The position numbers were made by a program, and so were the translations under genes. From Micropterus salmoides (Eukaryota > Chordata > Actinopteri > Centrarchiformes > Centrarchidae), in the NCBI RefSeq assembly GCF_014851395.1, contig NW_024040596.1, positions 10,728,155 to 10,792,154 on the forward strand: 64,000 nucleotides of DNA, written 5' to 3'. Below, piece after piece: positions 61,401-64,000 of the stretch. Each line of letters opens with the position of its first letter. Positions within the stretch are counted from its first letter, which is position 1. Under the pieces are notes generated by a model, which searched no databases, was not told the origin of the DNA, and saw only the letters and a list, made by a program, of their open reading frames with translations.

Positions 61401-62456
61401 AGTTGCTACCACTGTTTGTAGCTAGGGAGGTATCTCAAATCTCAATTCTCTCTGTACAGTTTTCACACTTCCTTTACTTCTCCCCAGGGGGCGGTAACGT
61501 GCGTATAGAGAGTGTGAAGTTGGACTTTAAAGACAAAGCCCAAGCCAAGGTGGGTTCCCTGGATAATGCTCACCACATTCCTGGTGGAGGCCATTTTATG
61601 GTAAGTGTCAGCTCCATACTCCCCATCCATGATTTAAAGGAGAACAAGTTTTTGAGAGATTGTCTTAATAGTCAATTTAGATATCAAGAAACACTTAATT
61701 TATTCTTTCTTTCTGTAAAGACTTTTAAGTTGCCTTTATTTGTACATTTACTGTAAAGAGAATGTAGACAGAAGAATCATCCATGTGTCTATAAACATTA
61801 CTGTTATCTTAGAAGATAGATACATAGTCTAATATGCTGTAGGGTAAAACTGGTAAAGTTTTAATGAAAGAAGTAATAGAAGTACATGAAATATATATAA
61901 ACTGAGTGTTTCCAACAAGCCAATCTTCCAAAAACTTGTTGTATTCCTTTGTCAGCCTGAGTGGGTAGCAGTAAAGGTATAGTATGCGACACTATCAATA
62001 ATTAATGTAGAAGTTAATCCAACTAACCCCAAGTTGTGTTCTTCAAATATTCAGTTAGGCTCTGAAGTCAACTCAGGACTAAGAGCAACAGCCTGGAACA
62101 GGAGTTTTTCAGTGTGCAGTTGTTCTTAAGCCGACTCACAAAGATACATATATAAATGATTCATTCTACATGTTATGAAAACGTATCTCTTCTTCCCCAA
62201 CCACGTCTCATGTCACGCCACCTGCCTCTGTTAGATTGAGAGCCACAGGCTGATGTTTCGCGACCAGGCCAAGGCACGAGTGGACCACGGAGCCGAGATC
62301 ATTGTCCAGTCGCCGGGCCTGTCCAGCTCTGTGTCTCCCCAACGCCATCGGGAGAGCCAACTATCATCCTCCGGCAGTCTCAACATTACAGAGTCGCCGC
62401 AGTTAGCAACCCTGGCTGAGGATGTCACTGCAGCTCTGGCCAAGCAGGGTCTGTGA
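26424..62456 (+). CDS. map2: Microtubule-associated protein 2, whole coding span (18 exons)
   Basis: MAP2 is a neuronal, mainly dendritic protein that binds and stabilises microtubules through C-terminal repeats, while a long acidic N-terminal projection domain spaces them and anchors PKA. The exons were placed from GT-AG signals, conserved phase and match to known MAP2 sequence. In order they encode the N-terminal block, RII-binding helix, proline-rich segment, two acidic cassettes, a 3.3-kb projection exon, a basic/proline-rich region, repeats R1, R2, R2b, R3, R4 and the family C-terminus ending KQGL. Summed length is 5869 nt in this sequence. Two -1 breaks inside the projection exon (near 44740-44760 and 45717-45719) must be repaired to give 5871 nt and 1956 residues. 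Skipping the five likely cassettes (39613, 41791, 49731, 55586, 58175) would give about 1679. The family is certain. MAP2 rather than tau or MAP4 is supported by the RII helix and the projection-domain motifs. Confidence 0.96.
26955..27075 (-). repeat. tRNA-like SINE remnant
   Basis: ACATGCAACAAAGGTTCCCAG, then AGGACTCAAG, matches in order the reverse complement of 34880-35035, where GGTTCGATTCGGGCTGGGGA resembles a tRNA B box followed by TTGTTGCGTGTC. It is diverged and has no intact A box. Confidence 0.55.
28172..28573. mobile_element. TIR-type element, about 400 bp
   Basis: The left end CAGTGTGTAACTTTTAGTGG is mirrored by CCTAAATATTACACACTG at the right end; the outer CAGTGTGTAA is a perfect inverted repeat. 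The interior contains TTCTAAGCTAATAAAAACAC, a phrase I recall from a common teleost repeat. No 8-bp duplication was visible. Confidence 0.75.
28619..28692. repeat. (GT)n microsatellite, about 37 units
   Basis: An uninterrupted GT dinucleotide tract inside intron 1. It produces meaningless open frames on both strands. Confidence 0.97.
28999..29012. promoter_or_regulatory. map2: Palindromic RFX X-box-like site
   Basis: GTAACCATGGAAAC fits GTNNCC-AT-GGNNAC exactly. It lies in the first coding intron within a stretch (28980-29150) without recognisable repeat features, so it is the best of the three as a possible regulatory site. Confidence 0.4.
29371..29760. repeat. Probable DNA-transposon fragment (GGCCGAT-type)
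   Basis: It starts with TTGGCCGATTTTCGTGGCCG, then ATATCCAGCATTTTTCC and ATCTGCATCGGTC, a pattern common in fish hAT-like repeats. It continues into a GC-richer block than its surroundings (29480-29700). No matching right end was found, so the borders are approximate. Confidence 0.5.
30106..30580. mobile_element. hAT-like MITE, copy 2, with intact 8-bp target duplication
   Basis: The element 30114-30572 starts TAGGGCTGGG and ends CCCAGCCCTA, a perfect 10-bp terminal inverted repeat. The 8-bp sequence TATCAAAG flanks it on both sides (30106-30113 and 30573-30580). Eight-base duplications are the hallmark of hAT transposition. The 459-bp interior has no transposase frame. Confidence 0.92.
32700..32864 (+). 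promoter_or_regulatory. map2: Candidate alternative first exon inside intron 1
   Basis: A relatively GC-rich block for this intron (TCGGAGACGGAGCGTTCTC near 32820) ends at a good donor, TACAG|GTAATA, at 32864. It has no clear acceptor upstream, as expected for a first exon. A transcript starting here would skip the normal ATG exon. This is inference only; no TATA box or initiator is evident. Confidence 0.2.
34027..34062. repeat. GT/GC microsatellite
   Basis: Alternating GTGC, GT and GC units, an interrupted purine-pyrimidine repeat within intron 1. Confidence 0.9.
34880..35035 (+). repeat. tRNA-like SINE remnant
   Basis: GGTTCGATTCGGGCTGGGGA (34922 on) resembles a tRNA-derived B box. A tail AACCTCAAATAAAAGTAAAA follows. 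The same family is present in reverse at 26955-27075. The 5' A-box part is too diverged to define. Confidence 0.6.
35439..35452. promoter_or_regulatory. map2: Palindromic RFX X-box-like site
   Basis: GTTTCCATGGTGAC fits GTNNCC-AT-GGNNAC exactly, 460 bases upstream of the RII-binding exon. Binding is not shown. Confidence 0.4.
35912..36001 (+). CDS. map2: map2 exon 2: PKA-RII anchoring helix (residues 69-98)
   Basis: Acceptor GTGTGTTCAG, donor CATCAG|GTAAGC, 90 nt, phase 1 to 1. It encodes EQVSARIVQEVTAEAVAVLK followed by GEQETQRLPS. This is the amphipathic helix by which MAP2 binds the RII dimerisation domain of PKA. Human reads SARIVQVVTAEAVAVLKG, so one position carries Glu instead of Val here while the hydrophobic spacing is otherwise kept. 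It is the most MAP2-specific part of the N-terminus, since tau and MAP4 lack it. Confidence 0.97.
36002..37075 (+). other. map2: Intron 2
   Basis: 1.07 kb. It contains a 144-codon open frame (36150-36584) that ends just after a strong donor-like GTAAGT at 36581. No matching acceptor or family similarity supports an exon. Confidence 0.8.
37076..37150 (+). CDS. map2: map2 exon 3: proline-rich linker (residues 99-123)
   Basis: Acceptor TCCCTTTGTAG, donor AACAAG|GTAGGC, 75 nt, phase 1 to 1. It encodes VEDTTNLPPSPPPSPAAEH then FGPVEQ, matching human EETANLPPSPPPSPASEQ. In mammals the exon after this point is where MAP2C jumps to the C-terminal half. The phase here allows the same splice to 48476, as well as to any intervening exon. 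Confidence 0.96.
37151..39612 (+). other. map2: Intron 3
   Basis: 2.46 kb, AT-rich, ending in a long pyrimidine tract. Open frames inside are short. Nothing else was recognised. Confidence 0.8.
39613..39828 (+). CDS. map2: map2 exon 4: acidic cassette with CKFLAPSISVSVPEDD (residues 124-195)
   Basis: Acceptor CTTGTTTGTAG after a very long pyrimidine tract, donor TTGAAG|GTGAAC, 216 nt, phase 1 to 1. It encodes DVGDEEEAGPLRRFQNSRER, then CKFLAPSISVSVPEDDPYHS, then DEEYYEHPLFSPEWTHSGSR and a tail ending FRQIE. The block is absent from the human canonical protein as I recall it, where the preceding exon leads straight to the equivalent of 43179. It is therefore probably an optional cassette, perhaps equivalent to mammalian exon 7A or 8. 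An in-frame alternative acceptor (CCCTGCAG, exon from 39583) would add ten hydrophobic residues. Confidence 0.88.
39829..41790 (+). other. map2: Intron 4
   Basis: 1.96 kb. The first 230 bases are strongly pyrimidine-rich, with short tandem units of GTTCGTCTCTTC near 39994-40022, followed by a GT/TGTTTG-rich patch. The rest is ordinary AT-rich sequence. Confidence 0.8.
41791..42087 (+). CDS. map2: map2 exon 5: glutamate-rich cassette (residues 196-294)
   Basis: Acceptor CACCCTGTTTTTGAG, donor GAGACAG|GTGTGT, 297 nt, phase 1 to 1. It begins EEETMEALTAEYEEEVEEEE and ends SSMDREEEEEAEGEENPETG. Glutamate dominates and there is almost no basic residue, fitting the acidic projection domain that repels neighbouring microtubules. 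No clear human counterpart is known to me. The internal ATG at 41802 is in frame but is probably not a start. The exon is supported by splice signals, exact phase and composition. Confidence 0.82.
42088..43178 (+). other. map2: Intron 5
   Basis: 1.09 kb, AT-rich. Several AG dinucleotides precede the large exon; the one at 43177-43178 is preferred because it fits phase 1 and MAP2 homology. Confidence 0.8.
43179..46479 (+). CDS. map2: map2 exon 6: large projection-domain exon, two frame breaks (residues 295-1395)
   Basis: The acceptor ACTTACAG gives DVLSALKMD, aligning with human DLLTASKMEF. The donor ACACAAG|GTGAGA follows WVDTQ, as in human. Conserved MAP2 landmarks in order are MSAYFETSAMEVDEA with GYYELSTA, FSPLATDIMSYTSGSLDESA, LPEMLDLAGTRSRLAS, SQLEEMGYCVFSEY, then after the first break ETEIADYERQIRKLEMED, a 13-residue repeat array, and IESVVTVEDDFITVVQT. 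In mammals this exon is present in high-molecular-weight MAP2A/B and skipped in MAP2C/D. The exon is 3301 nt, two short of a multiple compatible with its flanks. The frame slips by -1 near 44740-44760 and again at 45717-45719. Both lie next to short homopolymers, so missing bases in the assembly are likely. Confidence 0.93.
44770..44990 (+). other. map2: Charged coiled-coil-like block in the projection domain
   Basis: It reads ETEIADYERQIRKLEMEDRP, then LSLEEERELQELREKVKLVH, then EEVDAEDVYQLTGVAKDRI. Leucine spacing in EERELQELREKVKL suits a short amphipathic helix. Composition and codon pattern leave no doubt that this frame, offset by -1 from the preceding part of the exon, is coding. Confidence 0.75.
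45400..45938 (+). repeat. map2: 39-bp coding minisatellite, about 14 units (13-residue repeat)
   Basis: Tandem units encode EKEEKEKLEKELK with K/R exchange at one position and rare changes (one unit reads EMEEKEKL). Consecutive units are nearly identical at DNA level, so the array expanded recently. The 13-residue period with Leu spaced 4 and 9 does not fit a heptad coiled coil. The dense E/K pattern fits a single alpha-helix (ER/K-type). One unit lacks one A (AAA instead of AAAA at 45717-45719), which shifts the frame. The reverse strand gives a spurious long serine-rich frame. Confidence 0.95.
46480..46608 (+). other. map2: Intron 6 (129 bp)
   Basis: A very short intron between GTGAGA and CACTGCAG. 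It remains open in the coding frame, so retention would add an internal hydrophobic insert instead of a stop. Confidence 0.9.
46609..46851 (+). CDS. map2: map2 exon 7 (residues 1396-1476)
   Basis: Acceptor CACACTGCAG, donor AAAAAAG|GTTGTC (a weak donor), 243 nt, phase 1 to 1. It begins DDDKSMATEQIEPLPK, matching human DDDRSIMTEQLETIPK, and holds GRAKGRISTPERKPVRKEP, matching human GRGRISTPERKVAKKEP. It is basic and begins the switch from acidic projection domain to the basic microtubule-proximal region. The mammalian equivalent is among the exons skipped in MAP2C. Confidence 0.94.
46852..47243 (+). other. map2: Intron 7
   Basis: 392 bp. It has an unusual donor GTTGTC and a normal acceptor GATAATGTAG. 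Nothing else was recognised. Confidence 0.85.
47244..47381 (+). CDS. map2: map2 exon 8 (residues 1477-1522)
   Basis: Acceptor TCTGATAATGTAG, donor CACACAG|GTGACA, 138 nt, phase 1 to 1. It encodes AVIKTTELTKKMETQTQSPS followed by KRSLMKPAIRQNRPTQHHSC, aligning with human AVYKKAELAKKTEVQAHSPS and KFILKPAIKYTRPTHLSC. It is part of the high-molecular-weight-specific segment. Confidence 0.94.
47382..48475 (+). other. map2: Intron 8
   Basis: 1.09 kb. It contains an 18-bp direct tandem duplication (AGTCTGTTCTTCATTTTC near 48038-48073) and an X-box-like GTTGCCAGGCAAC at 47966-47978. No exon seen. Confidence 0.8.
48476..48537 (+). CDS. map2: map2 exon 9 (residues 1523-1543)
   Basis: Acceptor GTCACTCTTTCAG, donor GCATCG|GTGAGT, 62 nt, phase 1 to 0. 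It encodes ETLPDSRQPLSVARQSRDRA then S, aligning with human GGESALAPSVFKQAKDKVS. This is the exon to which the MAP2C splice joins in mammals; its phase-1 start fits every upstream exon. From here on phases change. Confidence 0.9.
48538..49730 (+). other. map2: Intron 9
   Basis: 1.19 kb, AT-rich. Only the splice sites are recognised. Confidence 0.8.
49731..49862 (+). CDS. map2: map2 optional exon 10 (residues 1544-1587)
   Basis: Acceptor TTGTACCATCTCAG, donor GCCAAG|GTAGGT, 132 nt, phase 0 to 0. It encodes CHAHRLPLTKIPTSISRLAA, then SLDRPRPSSAEPLGSPVLQR and PIAK. It falls exactly between the parts that join as KVS|DGV in canonical human MAP2, the location of the alternative mammalian exon 13. 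The exact phase and the basic Ser/Pro-rich composition support an exon. An alternative in-frame acceptor after AACAAAG (exon from 49761) is possible but has a poor pyrimidine tract. Confidence 0.75.
49863..50047 (+). other. map2: Intron 10 (185 bp)
   Basis: A short intron with GTAGGT donor and TTTCCCAACAG acceptor. Confidence 0.85.
50048..50189 (+). CDS. map2: map2 exon 11 (residues 1588-1634)
   Basis: Acceptor TTTCCCAACAG, donor CCCACAT|GTAGGC, 142 nt, phase 0 to 1. It encodes DGGSWSPDTRSSLPRHASIL then SRRGYHDQEESSTSITSSGS, matching human DGVTKSPEKRSSLPRPSSIL and PPRRGVSGDRDENSFSLN in order. It is a Ser/Arg-rich part of the proline-rich region flanking the repeats. Confidence 0.93.
50190..50881 (+). 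other. map2: Intron 11
   Basis: 692 bp. It ends in a long pyrimidine tract. No other feature. Confidence 0.8.
50882..50938 (+). CDS. map2: map2 exon 12, 57-nt microexon-like (residues 1635-1653)
   Basis: Acceptor TGCCTACTGTAG, donor ATGACAG|GTAAAG, 57 nt, phase 1 to 1. It encodes SFRPEMRAEHRTGRAPSMT, in the place of human SEPIRRAGKSG. It is strongly basic, and its phase would permit skipping without a frame change. Confidence 0.85.
50939..51330 (+). other. map2: Intron 12
   Basis: 392 bp, AT-rich, with acceptor CTCCCCACTAG. Confidence 0.85.
51331..51638 (+). CDS. map2: map2 exon 13: proline-rich region and repeat R1 (residues 1654-1756)
   Basis: Acceptor CTCCCCACTAG, donor GGACAG|GTGACG, 308 nt, phase 1 to 0. 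It encodes the (S/T)P-rich GHSTPRTPGSTAITPGTPPS, then KVAVVRTPPKSPATTPKQLR, then repeat R1, PLPDFKNIKSKIGSTENIKY and QPKGGQ. RTPPKSP is the conserved basic motif before the repeats. KIGS is the KXGS site phosphorylated by MARK-type kinases in this family. Identity to human MAP2 is very high. Confidence 0.98.
53779..53814. repeat. (GT)n microsatellite
   Basis: Eighteen uninterrupted GT units inside intron 13. Confidence 0.97.
55393..55430. repeat. (CA)n microsatellite
   Basis: CA tract with one TA interruption inside intron 13. Confidence 0.95.
55586..55678 (+). CDS. map2: map2 exon 14: optional microtubule-binding repeat R2 (residues 1757-1787)
   Basis: Acceptor TTTCTCCATAG, donor GGAAAT|GTATGT, 93 nt, phase 0 to 0. 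It encodes IHILNKKLDFSHVLPKCSSK then ENLKHSPDGGN. This corresponds to the mammalian R2 exon (exon 16), whose tau version runs [20 protein letters not shown]. The KXGS site has become KCSS and the closing PGGG has become PDGG, so kinase control and turn geometry may differ. The length of 31 residues is exactly one repeat. Confidence 0.95.
56130..56290 (+). repeat. SINE-like or trader-type repeat fragment
   Basis: TAAGTTGGCCTCATGGTTAG, then CAGATGACTAAAGCCATATG, then CTGCTCAAATATCCTTGAGC suggest a degraded tRNA-like repeat common in fish. The ends are not definable. Confidence 0.4.
57284..57310. repeat. (TCTCC)n microsatellite
   Basis: About five pentanucleotide units in intron 14. Confidence 0.9.
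58175..58267 (+). CDS. map2: map2 exon 15: second R2-type repeat, R2b (residues 1788-1818)
   Basis: Acceptor CGCCCCTGCAG, donor GGAAAC|GTGAGT, both strong, 93 nt, phase 0 to 0. It encodes VLIPTVKLDYSHVQSRCGSL then DRRGYSARGGN. The core KLDYSHVQSRCGSLD is clearly a MAP2/tau repeat, but the leading hexapeptide is VLIPTV (with proline) instead of VQI-NK, KXGS is RCGS, and the C-terminal half (RRGYSARGGN) departs from NIKHVPGGG. Mammalian MAP2 has no such exon that I know of. It could be an extra fish repeat or an alternative to R2. Confidence 0.92.
58268..60135 (+). other. map2: Intron 15 (1.9 kb)
   Basis: Ordinary intron sequence with short chance frames. The acceptor is TTGCTTCTTCTAG. Confidence 0.8.
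60136..60217 (+). CDS. map2: map2 exon 16: repeat R3 (residues 1819-1845)
   Basis: Acceptor GCTTCTTCTAG, donor CGGCCAG|GTAACA, 82 nt, phase 0 to 1. It encodes VQIQNKKIDLSHVTSKCGSL then DNIHHRP, nearly identical to human VQIVTKKIDLSHVTSKCGSL and KNIRHRPG. KCGS is intact. The frame stays open for 119 nt past the donor, so intron retention would give a truncated tail. Confidence 0.97.
60218..61487 (+). other. map2: Intron 16 (1.27 kb)
   Basis: The first 119 nt continue the R3 frame and include GGGNGEVKV. A repeat-like GGCCACCCTGATAAAAGCTC lies near 60464. The acceptor is CTTCTCCCCAG. Confidence 0.8.
61488..61600 (+). CDS. map2: map2 exon 17: R3/R4 junction (residues 1846-1883)
   Basis: Acceptor ACTTCTCCCCAG, donor TTTATG|GTAAGT, 113 nt, phase 1 to 0. 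It encodes GGGNVRIESVKLDFKDKAQA then KVGSLDNAHHIPGGGHFM. Human reads KVGSLDNAHHVPGGGNVK, so the end of the exon (HFM for NVK) has changed. KVGS is the R4 KXGS site. Confidence 0.97.
61601..62234 (+). other. map2: Intron 17 (634 bp)
   Basis: AT-rich, no other feature. The acceptor is TGCCTCTGTTAG. Confidence 0.85.
62235..62456 (+). CDS. map2: map2 exon 18: end of R4 and C-terminus (residues 1884-1956)
   Basis: Acceptor CTGCCTCTGTTAG; the stop TGA is at 62454-62456. It encodes IESHRLMFRDQAKARVDHGA, EIIVQSPGLSSSVSPQ, and the end SPQLATLAEDVTAALAKQGL, which is identical to human. The ending is diagnostic for the MAP2/tau/MAP4 family and fixes the stop. Confidence 0.98.
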   Translation: MESHRLMFRDQAKARVDHGAEIIVQSPGLSSSVSPQRHRESQLSSSGSLNITESPQLATLAEDVTAALAKQGL

Positions 62457-63758
62457 ACACTGGACCACTGGATCCCTGGACATCACTCGCCCTGATTCCT
62501 TCAAACTTTTCTGCCCACTCCTGCCACCCTGAGGCCAACCTCAGCTAAACCACAGCCTCTAAACATCTCCACTTCAAGATCCATCACTCCACTATAAGTA
62601 GAGACTCGAATTAGGAGCTACTGTACTTTGGTCCTCTTTATTTCCTGTCTATTTTAAACCCAAATGTGCTATTTCTGATTCATTTAGTTGACCTTTCTCT
62701 TTTTGAATGATGTTGCATAGAATAGTTCAGTCTGAGCACTGGTCCTCGATTAAGTGGTATATACTAAGTGGGGACCAGGTATTGGCTTGCCTGCTCCTGG
62801 TGTTTTGAAGAAGCTACAGCCTTTTTTTCTACATTAAATAAGAAGTAAAGTGGCCAGCACACCATGCAGCACGTGTTGTTCCTGCTCAGTAAACGTGCAT
62901 GGACGCCAAACCCCCTAACAAACCGAGCATCCTTACTGCAAGTCATTTTTGTCATCCAATATATAATATATTTAACAAATATATAGAAACATGTATAAAA
63001 ATACCAGTTCTTTGCCATCTACATGTCCTGAAAACATTTTAAAAGGAAGTGACAATATGGCTATAAAATATACCTGTAAAATTGCATTACGCAAAAACTA
63101 GGTCATGTTATGACAAGCATGTATTGATTCTAATATTAAAAGAGGCTATTTTGTAATCTTAAAAAAAGGATTTTAATAAGTTATTTCCTCAGTTATTGGG
63201 TAAAGATTAAACAAGTTCATGTTTTGTAGTTATTAGTTGTTTACAGTGTAATGCTTGGTGACAGTGTCAGACAGCTGATTTGGTGTTGCTAAGGAATGCA
63301 TCTCAGTCCTGTTAAAGAGCGTCATACACATATACCTACTCAGTAGTTCAACACAGACTCCTGTTTATATATCAGGATAACATTAAACACTGGAGCTCAT
63401 TTCACAAGCATCCATCCAAGAAGGAAACAGCCAAAAGAATCATGTCTCTACAGCTGCAGATATTCAGCTGACATGAATGAACAGTATGGACATTCCTCCG
63501 CTAACACAATGCTGAGTTTGCACTCATCAGGACTGTCTGAAGCGCAGGAGAAGGCGCTACAGATGCGACTTGAGATTTAGCAGAAGATGCAGCTATTCTG
63601 AAATCTGTCTGTGTGTGTGCGTTTTGGTGCAGATCCCATGCTGTTTTACGATGTATGCTGCCGTATCTGGGTGTTTTGTTGCAATATGTGGGAGACGAAA
63701 GTTGGAAAAAATATTTTGAAAAATCCATTAAAAAGACAATTCATGAAAGAAAAATAAA
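62457..63758 (+). other. map2: map2 3' untranslated region
   Basis: At least 1.3 kb of AT-rich sequence follows the stop, with no splice signals or coding frames. The best poly(A) signal is AATAAA at 63753-63758; earlier weak ATTAAA variants occur near 63136 and 63205. Mammalian map2 3'UTRs are long and carry dendritic targeting signals, but I cannot recognise such an element here. Confidence 0.7.
63753..63758 (+). terminator. map2: Candidate poly(A) signal
   Basis: The first canonical AATAAA downstream of the map2 stop. A TG-rich patch (TGTTTGGGTGATC near 63803) follows at a usual distance. Confidence 0.55.
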
Positions 63759-64000
63759 ACAGCCGAGGTAACTCGGAACCTGTTACATCTGTTAGGAAAA
63801 AGTGTTTGGGTGATCTAGTTTCTTTTTCAGACTCCATTTGTGGTATATCCTGCCTCCTGCCTAATTACTGCCCTCACCTGCGACCGTTTGTTTGCTTCTG
63901 TGTTTTTTCTGCATAACCCATCTCCGTGTGACCCCTTCCCACCTCCTGCTCCACCCTACAGCAACTGTAAATGTACTTAAAAGGTCAAGTAGATGTACGC
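63759..64000. other. Sequence downstream of the poly(A) signal
   Basis: Pyrimidine-rich 3' flank. Nothing else was recognised before the window ends. Confidence 0.5.

Noticed and set aside
1..64000. CRISPR arrays, bacterial operons, rRNA genes
   Set aside because: The sequence is vertebrate nuclear DNA; the only regular repeats are microsatellites, the coding 39-bp array and transposons.

Overview
The window is nuclear DNA of a ray-finned fish, probably a percomorph teleost. It holds one recognisable gene, the microtubule-associated protein gene map2, on the + strand. The identification rests on direct matches to vertebrate MAP2: the N-terminal RENGFNGELT block, the PKA-RII anchoring helix (SARIVQEVTAEAVAVLKG), LPPSPPPSPA, LPEMLDLAGTRSRLAS, ESVVTVEDDFITVVQT, the tau/MAP2/MAP4 microtubule-binding repeats, and the C-terminus ATLAEDVTAALAKQGL. 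Fish origin is inferred from the compact introns and from interspersed repeats I recognise as teleost families (Tc1-like, hAT-like MITEs, a gypsy-type solo LTR and several TIR elements).

Layout. 1-26370 has no coding exon. It is probably 5' intron and upstream sequence, with one candidate 5'UTR exon (13534-13672) and many transposon remnants, including a Tc1 copy at 7817-9834 that carries two later insertions. The first coding exon is 26371-26628 (ATG 26424). Exons at 35912, 37076, 39613, 41791, 43179 (3.3 kb projection-domain exon), 46609, 47244, 48476, 49731, 50048, 50882, 51331, 55586, 58175, 60136, 61488 and 62235 follow, with the stop at 62454-62456. The 3'UTR runs to at least an AATAAA at 63753.

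All 18 exons join in frame once two single-base shortfalls in the big exon are allowed for. The total is then 5871 nt, or 1956 residues; human MAP2A/B is about 1830. Every junction from the ATG exon to the exon at 48476 is phase 1, so middle exons can be skipped freely, as in the MAP2C/MAP2A-B choice known in mammals. The microtubule-binding region is unusual in having five potential repeats: R1, two separate 93-nt phase-0 R2-type cassettes, R3 and R4.

Main points for a second look: (i) two divergent, separately skippable R2 cassettes; (ii) a 39-bp/13-residue tandem array of about 14 units coding for a highly charged helix in the projection domain; (iii) two -1 frame breaks in the same exon, one inside that array; (iv) extra acidic cassette exons at 39613 and 41791; (v) a nested Tc1/hAT-MITE/solo-LTR insertion; (vi) three exact palindromic RFX X-box matches in non-coding DNA. 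I saw no CRISPR array, rRNA, convincing tRNA gene or second protein-coding gene.
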